Counted from the stretch's first letter, positions 1-9,224 are shown. The stretch is 64,000 nt of DNA from JBBREP01 sp038202885 (GCA_038202885.1 JBBREP010000005.1:17119-81118); one strand, 5' to 3'. Notes: a model not told the origin generated them from the sequence alone. Numbers and translations are program-made.

Positions 1-1332
1 CGAACGGAGCGCGAACGTGCGTTTCGACGCCAGGCTCGCCACCTGTTCGAATGGCACGAGCGGGTTCCAGCACACGACCGCGTACCCGATGTCGTCGATG
101 CCGCGCCGCCCGGCGCGCCCTGCGAGCTGGGTGTACTCCCCCGGCGTGAGCTGCTCGTGGCGTTCGCCGGTGAACTTCGAGAGCTTCTCGATCACGACCG
201 ATCGGGCCGGCATGTTGATCCCGAGGGACAGTGTCTCGGTCGCGAACACCACGCGCACCAGGCCCAGCCCGAACGCCTCTTCGACGGCCTCTTTCATCGG
301 TGGGACGAGCCCGGCGTGATGGGCGGCGATGCCGGCTTCGAAGCCGGCGAGCCATTCGTCGTAACCCAGCACCTCGAGGTCGTTGTCGGACAGCGCCCGA
401 ACGTGATCTTCCGCGATGCGTCGCAGCTCGCGGCGCGCCGACGAGTCGGTGAGTCGGAGCCCTTCGCGCAAGCACTGGCGCACCGCGTCGTCGCAACCGG
501 CGCGACTGAAGATGAAATAGATCGCGGGTAACAGGTCATCGTCACCGAGACGCTCTACGAGTTCGGCTCGCCGCGGCGCGTACAACGCCGGGCGGCGCCG
601 GCCCCGAGCCTTGCGCATCATGGGTTCGCGGCGGTCGAGTCGCGCCGCTTCGGGGTTTGGTCGCGGCACTCCCCCGTCGTCGCCTACGAACGTGGGCAGG
701 AGGTGGAGGTGCTCGGCGCTGCGGTCACCTACCGCGTAAAGGTGGCGCAACTCCACGGGTCGGCGTTCCTCGATGATTGCGTCGGTAGCGCCGCGCACGG
801 TCCGCAGCCACTCGGCGAACTCCTCGGCGTTCGACACCGTGGCCGACAGGCAGATCAGATCCACCTCGGGCGCAAGATGGATGATGACCTCTTCCCACAC
901 CGCGCCGCGGTACGGGTTCTGGAGATAGTGGACCTCGTCGAGCACCACGTAGCGCAGCCCGACGAGAGCGGGACTCGCGGCGTAGATCATGTTGCGCAGC
1001 ACTTCGGTGGTCATCACCACTACCGGCGCGTCGGGCCGGATGGCATTGTCACCCGTGAGCAGACCGACACGTGATTCGCCGAGGAGGCGCGCCAGGTCGC
1101 GATACTTCTGATTCGACAGTGCTTTCAGTGGCGTCGTGTAGAACGCCTTCGTTCCTTGTTCGAGCGCCACGGTGATGGCGTATTCGGCCACGAGCGTCTT
1201 GCCCGATCCCGTGGGTGCGGCAACGAGCACGGAGCTGCCGGCGTCGATCGCGTCGAGGGCCTGGCGTTGGAAGTCGTCGAGTTCGAAGTCGAGCGTCGCC
1301 GCGAACGCCGCCGGCCTCGCGACCCCGGTCAT
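1..1332 (-). CDS. helY: HelY / Mtr4-Ski2-like ATP-dependent RNA helicase, C-terminus cut by window edge
   Basis: Superfamily 2 helicase of the Ski2/Mtr4 type, expected to unwind RNA during RNA turnover. Translating the minus strand from ATG 1332 gives 444 residues with no stop before the edge. Visible motifs: Walker A APTGSGKT (about residues 39-46), DEVH (about 132-135), SAT (about 160), and motif VI QLAGRAGRRG near residue 403. The start overlaps the stop of the upstream membrane-protein gene by 4 nt (ATGA), which fixes it. The position downstream of tatC matches helY in mycobacteria. The accessory and DSHCT-like C-terminal parts lie outside the window, so integrity of the full gene cannot be judged. 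Confidence 0.93.
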   Translation of the reverse strand, partial: MTGVARPAAFAATLDFELDDFQRQALDAIDAGSSVLVAAPTGSGKTLVAEYAITVALEQGTKAFYTTPLKALSNQKYRDLARLLGESRVGLLTGDNAIRPDAPVVVMTTEVLRNMIYAASPALVGLRYVVLDEVHYLQNPYRGAVWEEVIIHLAPEVDLICLSATVSNAEEFAEWLRTVRGATDAIIEERRPVELRHLYAVGDRSAEHLHLLPTFVGDDGGVPRPNPEAARLDRREPMMRKARGRRRPALYAPRRAELVERLGDDDLLPAIYFIFSRAGCDDAVRQCLREGLRLTDSSARRELRRIAEDHVRALSDNDLEVLGYDEWLAGFEAGIAAHHAGLVPPMKEAVEEAFGLGLVRVVFATETLSLGINMPARSVVIEKLSKFTGERHEQLTPGEYTQLAGRAGRRGIDDIGYAVVCWNPLVPFEQVASLASKRTFALRS

Positions 1333-1877
1333 CCGCTCGTCGATGTTGTGGCACCCGCGACAGTCGTGGTCGCAGCGCCCGGAACCGTGGTGGTCGCGCC
1401 CGGAACCGTGGTGGTCGCGCCCGGGGGCACTGTGGTGGTGACACCGGGCGTCGTGGTGCTCGTGGCCGCCGGTGCGCTTGTGGTCGTGAGCGGCGGCAGC
1501 GTGGGTGGCGGCGTGTAGTCGCGCAGGAGGCTGCTGTGCCACGTCGCCATCACCACGACGGCGACGACGACCACACCGCCGGCGGAAATTGCCAGCGTCC
1601 GCACTGGTTCGCGGACCTTCGCGTCGGGGCGGAGCACCATCCACACGGCGGTCGCGAGCGCAATCACTGTCGCGGCGAGCCACAGCGTGACGCGCGGCTG
1701 ACGGTGGATGATCCCGCCCGTGCCGGGGTTGAAGTTGCCCGGCCGCATCGCCCACACGAGCACGGCGGTGCTGAGCAGAACTCCGGCCACACCACCGATG
1801 GCGGTCAGGAGTTCGCGACGCGTGCGGGTGTTGGGCGCGCTCTGATTCCGGAGTCGGCGGCTACGGGGCGCGCTCAT
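1329..1877 (-). CDS. Membrane protein with Thr/Pro-rich tail, between tatC and helY
   Basis: A 182-residue protein with about three predicted transmembrane segments (around residues 22-43, 66-84 and 96-112), followed by a tail of about 65 residues built from repeated TTTVPGA-like units. The tail is probably outside the cell, by analogy with other Thr-rich actinobacterial tails. The start ATG overlaps the tatC stop by 4 nt and its own stop overlaps the helY start by 4 nt, so it is translationally coupled between two conserved genes. I recognise no family and assign no function. The repetitive coding DNA around 1375-1440 is the source of the Thr repeats. Confidence 0.82.
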   Translation of the reverse strand: MSAPRSRRLRNQSAPNTRTRRELLTAIGGVAGVLLSTAVLVWAMRPGNFNPGTGGIIHRQPRVTLWLAATVIALATAVWMVLRPDAKVREPVRTLAISAGGVVVVAVVVMATWHSSLLRDYTPPPTLPPLTTTSAPAATSTTTPGVTTTVPPGATTTVPGATTTVPGAATTTVAGATTSTSG

Positions 1878-2653
1878 CGTTTGAGAATCCTTCCGATGAT
1901 GATCGAGGCCTCGAAGAAGACCCACATGGGAACGGCCATTAAGAACAGAGAATACGGGTCCTGGCTGGGAGTGATGACCGCCGCAAAGATCGTGATGCCG
2001 ACGATCGCATGACGACGGTACTTGCGCAGCGTCGCGGTGGTGAGCACCTTCACGAGCAGGAGAAATACGAGCAGGACGGGGAACTCGAACGACAGCCCGA
2101 ACGCCAAGAACATCAGCCCCACGAGCGTCACGTAGGCATTTGCGGTGGAATGGACGTCGAGGGTCGGTCCGCCGATGTCGATCAAGAAGCCGAGGGCCCT
2201 GGGGAGCGTGAACCAGGCGACGAACGCGCCCATGACGAACAGCACGATCGAGCTCAGCATGAACGGGAGCGCGTACCTGCGCTCCTTGTCGTTGAGACCG
2301 GGCGTCACGAACCGCCACACCTGCCACAACACGATCGGCGAACTGGCGAAAATCCCGAAGTACGACGCGAGTTTGAGCCGAACGATGAACGGTTGCAGGT
2401 AGTCAGTCGTGATCAGCCGCGAACAACTGCCTTTCGGCCCGCCGTTGCACCTCGTGTTCTTGGTCGCTTCGCGCAGTGGCGTGGCGAGGAAATCCATGAG
2501 CTGCGGATAGATGATGAAGCCGATGATGGCGGCAATTGCGACGGCGACGACCGAAATGACGATGCGATTCCGCAGCTCGGTGAGGTGCTCCATGAGCGTC
2601 ATGCGCCCGTCCTCGTCGGCGGCGCGTGCTTCGGACGGATCGCGAATGGTCAT
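1874..2653 (-). CDS. tatC: Twin-arginine translocase subunit TatC
   Basis: Core receptor of the Tat system, which exports folded proteins across the cytoplasmic membrane. The 259-residue product has the family layout: an N-terminal MTLMEHLTELRNRI motif (the conserved HLxELRxR signature), six hydrophobic segments, and the F-x-P-rich loops including the region YALPFMLSS. Its length fits TatC (about 250-300). It follows tatA by 17 nt and its stop overlaps the next start (ATGA), so tatA, tatC, the membrane protein and helY are likely co-transcribed. Several window proteins have RR-type signals and may be its clients (inference). Confidence 0.96.
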   Translation of the reverse strand: MTIRDPSEARAADEDGRMTLMEHLTELRNRIVISVVAVAIAAIIGFIIYPQLMDFLATPLREATKNTRCNGGPKGSCSRLITTDYLQPFIVRLKLASYFGIFASSPIVLWQVWRFVTPGLNDKERRYALPFMLSSIVLFVMGAFVAWFTLPRALGFLIDIGGPTLDVHSTANAYVTLVGLMFLAFGLSFEFPVLLVFLLLVKVLTTATLRKYRRHAIVGITIFAAVITPSQDPYSLFLMAVPMWVFFEASIIIGRILKR

Positions 2654-2670
2654 TCGGAAGCGGGTGCTCG

Positions 2671-3027
2671 TCAGCTAAAGCTGCCGGCCGAAGGCGGCTC
2701 GGGCTGGCCCGAGGTGGCCGACCCATCAGGGTGCGCCTCAAGGGCAAGATTCGGCGACAGATTGGTCGCGCCGCCGTTCCCGCTGTCGTCACTTGCTGGG
2801 AGTCCCGGCAGGGGTCCCGACGCGTCGGACGAATTGTGTGGGGAAGGAGTCGGTGTGGGGTCGTGGTGCAGGACGCCGTCGATCTCGCGCTTGACCGAGT
2901 CCTGCATTTTGCGGACTTCGCTCATCGCCTTGCCGACCTGGCGGCCGATCTCAGGAAGCCGTTGCGGACCGAACACGATCAGCGCCACCAGCAGGATGAC
3001 GAGGATTTCCCCTCCACCGAGGCTCAT
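2671..3027 (-). CDS. tatA: Sec-independent translocase TatA/TatB-type subunit
   Basis: Small pore/receptor subunit of the Tat translocon. From ATG 3027 the 118-residue product begins MSLGGGEILVILLVALIVFG, a single short transmembrane helix, then PQRLPEIGRQVGKAMSE, an amphipathic helix with the conserved FGP hinge; the C-terminal half is acidic, Pro/Ser-rich and disordered. An open frame extends 24 codons further upstream (ATG 3099), but family alignment supports 3027. Only one TatA/B-like gene is seen here. Its length and amphipathic helix are compatible with either TatA or TatB, so that call stays open; the symbol follows the synteny with tatC. Confidence 0.9.
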   Translation of the reverse strand: MSLGGGEILVILLVALIVFGPQRLPEIGRQVGKAMSEVRKMQDSVKREIDGVLHHDPTPTPSPHNSSDASGPLPGLPASDDSGNGGATNLSPNLALEAHPDGSATSGQPEPPSAGSFS

Positions 3028-3156
3028 CTCCGCCACGTCCTTTCCGACCACATCGCACAGGGCGGCCGGGATCGCCGTCTCGCTCCCGGTGCCGGCCACA
3101 TGATGACCACCATGGCCGATCCCCGCGGTATTGGAGGAATCGGCCCGGTCGCGATG

Positions 3157-3363
3157 CTACTGCGGGGGTTGGCGGCGGTCGGGCGCGCGCATCGCCGCGC
3201 TGCGACGGGCGTCGTCATGCGCGAGCACCAGCGCAGGCCGGAGGTCACGGCGCGTCGCGGCGAGCACAAGAATCGCGTCGGCCGCGGCCGTGCGGGCGCG
3301 CTGCGCGGCAATCAGCAGCGCTACGAGGGCGATCGCAACGACGAGGAGCGTGGTCACGAGCAC
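3157..3363 (-). CDS. Small single-pass membrane protein
   Basis: A 68-residue product from GTG 3363, with an AGGA Shine-Dalgarno about 8 nt upstream. The first 21 residues (VTTLLVVAIALVALLIAAQ) form one transmembrane segment; the rest is Arg/Ala-rich, basic and probably cytoplasmic. It sits between a zinc-ribbon-like gene and tatA on the same strand. I recognise no family. Size, RBS and position support a real gene, but a small ORF in GC-rich DNA can arise by chance. Confidence 0.55.
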   Translation of the reverse strand: MLVTTLLVVAIALVALLIAAQRARTAAADAILVLAATRRDLRPALVLAHDDARRSAAMRAPDRRQPPQ

Positions 3364-3408
3364 CGTGTCATCCTAATTGTGCCGTCATCATTGTCGTGTG
3401 CTGTTGCG

Positions 3409-3759
3409 TCAGGCTGCGTCGGTGTTGATCGACCGGCGCACCTGTTCGGCCAACTCGTCGAACCAACCGTCGGATTGCAGGTGCAGGTGGAAGTCGAGCA
3501 GATCGTCGGGCTGCAGTGTCGGACCACCGTGGGCTTCGTGGATCTCGGCCGGCAAGCGCCAGACCTGCATCCGCACGCCGCTTCCCACGAGGAGATCCAC
3601 AATGCGCCGGCTCGCTTCCTTGGCGACCGGCATGGCGCAGTCAGGACAACGAAAGCAGTAGGAGCCGCTCTCGTCGTCAGAACACACCCGCACGGTCAGA
3701 TCGGCGGCACGAAGCTGCACATCGCCACAGCTCGGGCAGTTGGCCCTGATCGTCGTCAC
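3409..3759 (-). CDS. Zinc-ribbon-like hypothetical protein
   Basis: A 116-residue protein. The N-terminal half carries CPSCGDVQL (residues 8-16), a lone Cys in the RVCSD stretch, and CFRCPDC (about residues 35-41): paired CxxC motifs typical of a zinc ribbon. The C-terminal half is helical and acidic, with LLDFHLHLQ. No catalytic motif is visible; a role in nucleic-acid or protein binding is only a guess. It is divergent from the downstream GDPD gene, leaving about 150 nt for both promoters. Good coding character and the cysteine pattern make it a credible gene. Confidence 0.72.
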   Translation of the reverse strand: MTTIRANCPSCGDVQLRAADLTVRVCSDDESGSYCFRCPDCAMPVAKEASRRIVDLLVGSGVRMQVWRLPAEIHEAHGGPTLQPDDLLDFHLHLQSDGWFDELAEQVRRSINTDAA

Positions 3760-3907
3760 GGTCCTCGCTCCGTCCCTGGTCGGCCCCGCACCGCGTCATG
3801 CGGTGATGTCAGTACCTCTCGGCAGTGCCACAAGGCCGCTTGAGGGATCAAATGGCGGTTGTCGCGCCGGTGTGACCCAATCCCTGTTGTGCTGGGAGTA
3901 TCTCGGG

Positions 3908-4627
3908 GTGCCTCCGATCACATTCGCTCACCGGGGGGCCCGGATTGAGCACCCCGAGAACACCATCGCGGCATTTCGCCGCGGTCTGGAGCTGGGCGCC
4001 TCAGGCCTCGAATCCGACGCCTGGCTCAGTGCCGACGGCGAGGTCGTGCTCGTCCACGACGACACCGTGGGCCGAGCGCTGCGCCGCCAGAAGGTGCGCG
4101 CCTCGTCGGCCGCCGAACTCGCGGCCTTCGGGGTACCTCGCCTCGCGGAGCTCTACGACACGCTCGGCGTTACTTACGACCTCTCGATCGACGTCAAGCA
4201 CCCCGAGGTACTCGAGCCCATGCTCGAGGTCGCGGCGGCCCATGGTGCTGCCGCACGCTTGTGGGTGTGTTCGCCCGACGCCGAGATGCTGTTCGCATGG
4301 CAGGGTCGCACCGATGCGAACCTGGTGCATTCGCACCGCAAAGACCGACTCGGCCAGCTTGAACGCCACGCGCGAGAACTTCAGGTGCACGGGATCGCCG
4401 CCATGAACATGCATCACACCGAATGGAAGGCCGGCCTGGTCGCGCTGTTCCATCGCTTCGAGGTCCGCGCGTTCGCGTGGGACACCCAAGAACTGCGCCA
4501 TCTCACTGCGATGCTCGATATCGGCATCGACGGGCTCTACTGCGACCGCCCTGAGCGCATGGTCGCGGCGGTCGCCGACAAACGCGAGCGCGAGGCGAGC
4601 GGGGGTGGAGACGTCAGAGGAACTTGA
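3908..4627 (+). CDS. Glycerophosphodiester phosphodiesterase family protein
   Basis: Predicted to hydrolyse glycerophosphodiesters to glycerol-3-phosphate and an alcohol. From GTG 3908 (preceded by a GGGAG RBS) the 239-residue product begins with the GDPD signature FAHRGARIEHPENT, followed by GLESDAWLSADGEVVLVHDD, carrying the general-acid/base His pair and acidic metal ligands. Length fits the family (about 230-260). In-frame start codons exist further upstream, but the conserved core begins right after 3908. It converges on lepB and the two coding ends overlap by 14 nt (4614-4627). No signal peptide, so probably cytosolic. Confidence 0.92.
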   Translation: MPPITFAHRGARIEHPENTIAAFRRGLELGASGLESDAWLSADGEVVLVHDDTVGRALRRQKVRASSAAELAAFGVPRLAELYDTLGVTYDLSIDVKHPEVLEPMLEVAAAHGAAARLWVCSPDAEMLFAWQGRTDANLVHSHRKDRLGQLERHARELQVHGIAAMNMHHTEWKAGLVALFHRFEVRAFAWDTQELRHLTAMLDIGIDGLYCDRPERMVAAVADKREREASGGGDVRGT

Positions 4628-5411
4628 TGCGCGTCAGCGGCCAGATACGCACGAACGCTCGGCCGATGATGGCGCTCTTTTTGATCGGGCCAAAGGCGCG
4701 CGAATCTTCGGACGCGCAACGATTGTCGCCCATCACCCAGTAATACCCGGCCGGGATCACCTTCTTCGTGAGTGAGCGACCGGCCACCGGGCTCTGCGTA
4801 TCACTCGGACATTCCGCGGTGGTCTGCACGTACGGCTCGAGGAGTTCGTGGCCCGTCGTCTGACCGGCCTCGGTGATGTACACGTGATTGTTGCGTGCCT
4901 CGACGGTCTCGCCCGGCAGGCCGATCACGCGCTTGACGAGATCCTTGATGTTCTCGGTGCGTTCGCCGGGCGGCGCGCTGAACACCACGATGTCGCCTCG
5001 GTGCACCGCGTGCAGCCGGTACGACATCTTGTTGACAAGGATTCGGTCGTTGACCTTCAACGTGGGGACCATCGACGGCGACGGGATGTAAAACGCCTGG
5101 AACAGCGTGCCGCGGATGACGAGGGCGAGCACGATCGCGCCGATGACGAGGCCGAACCACTCGATGCCCTGGCGGGTCGCGTTGGAGCGGCGCCGGCGCC
5201 CCGCAACCGGGGCGGAGGGTAGGAGTTCACCCGTTCCGCCAGGTGTGCCCGACTCGGGTGGGCCATCTCCTGGCGGGCCGACGACCGCGACCGCTCCGTC
5301 GCTGGAGTCGGGCATCGGCGAGGGGTCGGCGGCGTCCATGATGTCGTCCTTGTCCGAGACCTCGGAGGGCTCCGTCTCGTCGCCCGGCGTCGCGTCTGCG
5401 TTCATCGTCAC
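4614..5411 (-). CDS. lepB: Type I signal peptidase
   Basis: Membrane-anchored serine protease that removes signal peptides after Sec or Tat export. The 265-residue product has a disordered acidic N-terminus of about 80 residues, one transmembrane helix (about 83-103), the nucleophile motif SPSMVPTL, the general-base Lys in KDLVKRVIGLPGE, and the family box GDNR...DSRAFG. The GTG start at 5411 overlaps the pafC stop by 4 nt (GTGA), so it is coupled to pafABC. Placing lepB directly after the WYL pair, instead of tatA as in Mycobacterium, is a local difference. Confidence 0.95.
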   Translation of the reverse strand: MTMNADATPGDETEPSEVSDKDDIMDAADPSPMPDSSDGAVAVVGPPGDGPPESGTPGGTGELLPSAPVAGRRRRSNATRQGIEWFGLVIGAIVLALVIRGTLFQAFYIPSPSMVPTLKVNDRILVNKMSYRLHAVHRGDIVVFSAPPGERTENIKDLVKRVIGLPGETVEARNNHVYITEAGQTTGHELLEPYVQTTAECPSDTQSPVAGRSLTKKVIPAGYYWVMGDNRCASEDSRAFGPIKKSAIIGRAFVRIWPLTRIKFL

Positions 5412-6361
5412 GCAGTCGTTGCACGGTAGCGGGCGAGCACGCGCTCGGCGGCACGCGCGGCTGAGAAGCCGCTGGGACTGTCGCCCGCGCTGTCGGCGAT
5501 CACTACCGCATCGGGGCCGAGCCGCAGGAGGAGGCGTTCGACAAAGGCCGGTTCACTCACCGTGAGTTCGGCGCGCAACCCTGCCTTGCCGAGTTCCTCC
5601 ACCGACACGCACGGATAACGCTCGGCCACCCAGCGGGCCCGTTCGCGCAGTTGAAGGGTGATCGTCGCGTCGCCGGGCCGAGGGTGATACACCTGGTCAC
5701 GAGCTTCCACATCGTCGGTCACTTCGAAATGCCGCCCAGTCGGGCGCACCGACCGGACCCGATCGATGCGAAACAAACGCAGGTCGCCGGCCCGTAGGCA
5801 CATGGCGTCCAGATACCACGCCCCGGCTGCGTAGAACGCCGCGAGCGGCTCGATGTTTCGGGTCGTGAGCGCGTCGCGGCCCGCGCTCCAGTATTCGATT
5901 TCGAGCTCTTCGTGGTCGTCGACCGCTGTGCGCACCTCAGCGAGGAAGTCGGGTGCCGCAATCGTGACCGCGACATCGGGGAGGTCGAGCGCATCGGCCA
6001 GTTTTGCCAGCGCGGTCGCGAGCGGACCCTTCGCATCGGAACCGGGCACCGCGAGCAATGCCCGTCCGGCCGCGAGGATTGCGAGACCTTCTCGTGGAGC
6101 GAGGCGCAACGGACGGCGGAAGGACTCGGCCATCCGCAACGTGACACGGTCGTCGTCGTCGACCTCGACATCGATGTAGTCGCCGGGCGAGTACGGCGGC
6201 ACGCCGACCATGAGCATCAGGTCGAGGTCGGCCTCGAGCGCGACGGGTTCCACATCGAAGCGTTCGGCGATGTCGCGTTTGGTGGTGCCGGGGTGCGCAA
6301 CAATCCACGGAACGAGCGCCAGGATGCGCTGAATCTCTTGTTCGGCGATCGGGCGCGTCAC
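5408..6361 (-). CDS. pafC: WYL-domain transcriptional regulator PafC
   Basis: Partner of PafB; in mycobacteria the PafBC complex activates DNA-damage-response genes independently of LexA. The 317-residue protein has an N-terminal winged-HTH region (QEIQRILALVPWIVAHPG...TKRDIAERFDV), a WYL domain around residues 145-215 (ELEIEYWSAG...AGAWYLDAMC) and a WCX-type C-terminal extension. The GTG start at 6361 overlaps the pafB stop (GTGA). Position after pafA/pafB identifies it as PafC and not a generic WYL regulator. Confidence 0.92.
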   Translation of the reverse strand: MTRPIAEQEIQRILALVPWIVAHPGTTKRDIAERFDVEPVALEADLDLMLMVGVPPYSPGDYIDVEVDDDDRVTLRMAESFRRPLRLAPREGLAILAAGRALLAVPGSDAKGPLATALAKLADALDLPDVAVTIAAPDFLAEVRTAVDDHEELEIEYWSAGRDALTTRNIEPLAAFYAAGAWYLDAMCLRAGDLRLFRIDRVRSVRPTGRHFEVTDDVEARDQVYHPRPGDATITLQLRERARWVAERYPCVSVEELGKAGLRAELTVSEPAFVERLLLRLGPDAVVIADSAGDSPSGFSAARAAERVLARYRATTA

Positions 6362-7380
6362 GTTGGCGCTCCCGTGGTACCGGCGGTTGTGGGCTTCTTC
6401 GCGCGCGTTCGCTGGGACGCCGGCGCGTCGGCGGCGGCCACCGATTCCAGCCAGGCGATGACGTCGGCGCGCAGTTCCGCGGGCGCGAGCACCTCGGCGT
6501 GGTCGAGGAAGCCGAGCACGAACGATCGCACCGCGTCGCCGCGGACCGCATCGAACGTCACGAGCGTGCGGCCGTCGGCACCGTGGTCGACGACGGCATC
6601 ATCACCCAAGCGATCGAGTGCACCACGATCGTGGGATGGATCGAACGCCACGGTGACGCGCATCACTTCGCCGTCACCCAATTCCCACGGCGCGTCGAGC
6701 CGCACGGGCCGGCCCGCCTCCTCGATCGGCGGTGTGAAGGATCCCGGCTGGCCCACGATCACGTCGCCGGTGATGCGGTCGGCCCGGAACGTGCGTCGCC
6801 CACGCCGCGCGACGTCGTAGCCGACGACGTACCACTGTCCGCGCGCGGATTGCACGTTCCACGGTTGCACGGTGCGTTGCTCACCGCGGTATTCGAAGCG
6901 CACCTCGGCCCGCCGTCGCACACCGTCGAAGAGCGGCGCGAGCGCGGGCACCATCGGCAAGGCGGCGATCGGCGGAGGGTTCCCGACGCCTCCGGCGCTG
7001 GCGCCGAGCGCTTCGGCGGTCCCCGTGAGTTTCATCAACGCGCCTTCGCCCGCAGCAGTACCGAGCGCCACCGCGTTGACGGCAACGTGCAGCGCGGCCG
7101 TCTCGTCGGCGTCAAGGCCAAGGTCGGGCAGGTAGTAGTCGCTCGGCTTGACGCGATAGCCAGCCTCCACACCGTCGGCCATCACGCTCACGTCGATCGG
7201 CACCCCCATCGTGCGCAGCATCTCCTTGTCGCGCTCGAACGCGCGCCGCGCCGCGATCTCACTGTCGGGATACCCGATGATCTCCGAGACGATTTCGGAA
7301 CGAGTCAAGGCTCGATCAGTGTCGAGCAATAACGCCAAGAGGTTCAACACGCGCTCGACGCGCGTTGCAGTGGCGGACAC
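6358..7380 (-). CDS. pafB: WYL-domain transcriptional regulator PafB
   Basis: First half of the PafB/PafC regulator pair. From GTG 7380 the product has about 340 residues: an HTH region beginning TRVERVLNLLALLLD, then a WYL domain (EVRFEYRGEQRTVQPWNV...GQWYVVGYD) and a C-terminal extension with a Thr/Ala/Lys tail. A longer frame opens at 7434, inside pafA, but GTG 7380 has an AGGA RBS 8 nt upstream and leaves a clean 19-nt gap after pafA, so I chose it. Its stop overlaps the pafC start by 4 nt. Confidence 0.92.
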   Translation of the reverse strand: MSATATRVERVLNLLALLLDTDRALTRSEIVSEIIGYPDSEIAARRAFERDKEMLRTMGVPIDVSVMADGVEAGYRVKPSDYYLPDLGLDADETAALHVAVNAVALGTAAGEGALMKLTGTAEALGASAGGVGNPPPIAALPMVPALAPLFDGVRRRAEVRFEYRGEQRTVQPWNVQSARGQWYVVGYDVARRGRRTFRADRITGDVIVGQPGSFTPPIEEAGRPVRLDAPWELGDGEVMRVTVAFDPSHDRGALDRLGDDAVVDHGADGRTLVTFDAVRGDAVRSFVLGFLDHAEVLAPAELRADVIAWLESVAAADAPASQRTRAKKPTTAGTTGAPT

Positions 7381-7399
7381 GGTCGCGATCCTAGAGGCG

Positions 7400-8758
7400 T
7401 CAGAGCGAAGCGATGAGTCGCTCCACGCGCTCATCGCGGCTCTTGAATGGGTCTTTGCAGAGCACGGTGCGCTGCGCCTGATCGTTGAGCTTCAGGTGCA
7501 CCCAGTCGACCGTGTAATCGCGCTTGCGTTCCTTGGCTCGCTTGATGAACGCGCCGCGCAGTTTGGCGCGCGTGGTCTGTGGTGGCGTGTCGACGGCCGT
7601 TTCGATATCGGCTTCGCTCACGAGCGTTTCGACGAGCCCTCGCTTGACGAGCATGGCGTAGAGCGAGCGCGATCGCGTGATGTCGTGGTACGCGAGGTCG
7701 ACGAGCGCCACGCGCGGGCTGGCGAGCTGGAGGTCGTGTTTGGCTCGGTATTGCTCGATGAGGTGGTATTTGATGACCCAGTCGACCTCGGTCTGGAGCT
7801 TCAGCGGATCGGTCTCGATCGCTGTCATGACGTGCTCCCACATGTCGAGCGCCTGCTGTTCTTGATCGGTCAGCCCACGCCGCTTCGCGAACCGCAACGC
7901 GCGTGTGAGGTACTCGGACTGGATCTCGAACGCTGACAGCTCGCGACCGTTCGCAAGCCGCACCCGACGCCGACACGTGATGTCGTGGCTGATCTCGCGG
8001 ATCGCCCGGATCGGGTTTTCGAGCGTGAGGTCGCGCCACGGCGCCTGGTCCTCTTCGAGCATTCGCAGGAGGATTGCCGTCGCGCCGCACTTGAGGAACG
8101 TCGTGTACTCGCTCATGTTGGAGTCGCCCACGATCACGTGCAGCCGGCGGAAGCGCTCGGCGTCGGCGTGGGGTTCGTCGCGCGTGTTGATGATGGGGCG
8201 CGAGCGTGTCGTTGCCGACGACACACCTTCCCAGATATGTTCGGCGCGCTGCGCGATGCAGTACATCGCGCCGCGCGCGGTCTGGAGCACCTTGCCGGCG
8301 CCGGCGTAGATCTGGCGGCTCACAAGGAACGGGATCAGCACGTCGGTCGACTTGGTGAAGTCGCCCTCGCGCTCCACGAGATAATTCTCGTGGCAGCCGT
8401 AGGAGTTGCCGGCCGAGTCGGTGTTGTTCTTGAACAGGTACACCTCGCCGCGGATCCCCTCCTCGCGCAGGCGCTGCTCCGCGCTCTGCACCAGGCTTTC
8501 GAGGATGCGCTCGCCGGCCTTGTCGTGGATGACGAGATCGCGCACCGAGTCGCATTCGGGCGTGGCGTATTCGGGGTGGCTCCCGACGTCGAGATACAGG
8601 CGCGCGCCGTTTTCGAGGAACACGTTGCTGGAACGGCCCCACGACACAACTCGGCGGAAGAGGTAGCGGGCGACCTCGTCGGGGCTCAGCCTGCGTTGCC
8701 CGCGCAAGGTGCACGTGACGCCGTACTCGTTCTCGAGTCCGTAGATACGACGCTCCAC
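7400..8758 (-). CDS. pafA: Pup--protein ligase PafA
   Basis: Forms an isopeptide bond between the C-terminal Glu of Pup and substrate lysines, marking proteins for the proteasome. The 452-residue product starts at GTG 8758 (GGGAGG RBS) with the conserved RRIYGLENEYGVTC; glutamine-synthetase-fold residues are visible in LENGARLYLDVGSHPEYATP and KNNTDSAGNSYGCHENY. Length matches PafA (about 450). PafA and Dop are homologous, but GLENEYG, the catalytic Asp in LDVGSHPEYATPE and linkage to pafBC favour PafA. The gene is complete. Confidence 0.96.
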   Translation of the reverse strand: MERRIYGLENEYGVTCTLRGQRRLSPDEVARYLFRRVVSWGRSSNVFLENGARLYLDVGSHPEYATPECDSVRDLVIHDKAGERILESLVQSAEQRLREEGIRGEVYLFKNNTDSAGNSYGCHENYLVEREGDFTKSTDVLIPFLVSRQIYAGAGKVLQTARGAMYCIAQRAEHIWEGVSSATTRSRPIINTRDEPHADAERFRRLHVIVGDSNMSEYTTFLKCGATAILLRMLEEDQAPWRDLTLENPIRAIREISHDITCRRRVRLANGRELSAFEIQSEYLTRALRFAKRRGLTDQEQQALDMWEHVMTAIETDPLKLQTEVDWVIKYHLIEQYRAKHDLQLASPRVALVDLAYHDITRSRSLYAMLVKRGLVETLVSEADIETAVDTPPQTTRAKLRGAFIKRAKERKRDYTVDWVHLKLNDQAQRTVLCKDPFKSRDERVERLIASL

Positions 8759-8854
8759 GCACCCTCCCGGTCTGCGTCCGTGCCGCAGTCTACGGCCGCC
8801 ACCGACCGATCGGCAGCCGTTGCGTTTCGGCGAGCCGTTCGACACAATGCCGAG

Positions 8855-9202
8855 ATGGACCCCGCACCGATGGCGCTGCTCACGACCGTATCGGGTCGGT
8901 TCGCGGCGGATGTATTAGCCGCCCGCCTCGACGACGAGGGCTTCGACGTGCAACTGCGAGGTGGCCTCGGCGCCTTTGCGCTCCCCGTCGGCGAGCTGGC
9001 CGATGTGGACGTGTACGTACCCTGCGACCAGGTCGAAGAGGCCAGCTTCGTGTTGTTGGTCGGTGAGGTCGACGACGCGCTCGACGAAGAACCCGACGAG
9101 CGCCGCCGGCGGCTCCACCGCCAGATCCCACGTTCCTACCGAGCAGTAGCCGCGATCCTGCTCATCGGTGCCTGCTCCCCCGTCGTCAGGTTCTTGCTCT
9201 AA
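8855..9202 (+). CDS. DUF2007-like small protein with C-terminal membrane segment
   Basis: A 115-residue product from ATG 8855. Residues 8-75 resemble the DUF2007 'putative signal-transducing' fold: an N-terminal helix for shifting between chains (RFAADVLAARLDDEGFDV), a GGLGAFALPVG strand region, and VDVYVPCDQVEEASFVLL. A hydrophobic segment near the C-terminus (VAAILLIGACSPVVRFLL) may be a membrane anchor. It is on the opposite strand to its neighbours, divergent from pafA across about 95 nt, and converges on prcA. It has no established proteasome role. Confidence 0.7.
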   Translation: MDPAPMALLTTVSGRFAADVLAARLDDEGFDVQLRGGLGAFALPVGELADVDVYVPCDQVEEASFVLLVGEVDDALDEEPDERRRRLHRQIPRSYRAVAAILLIGACSPVVRFLL

Positions 9203-9224
9203 CTCCTTGCTCCGCTGCGCGGAG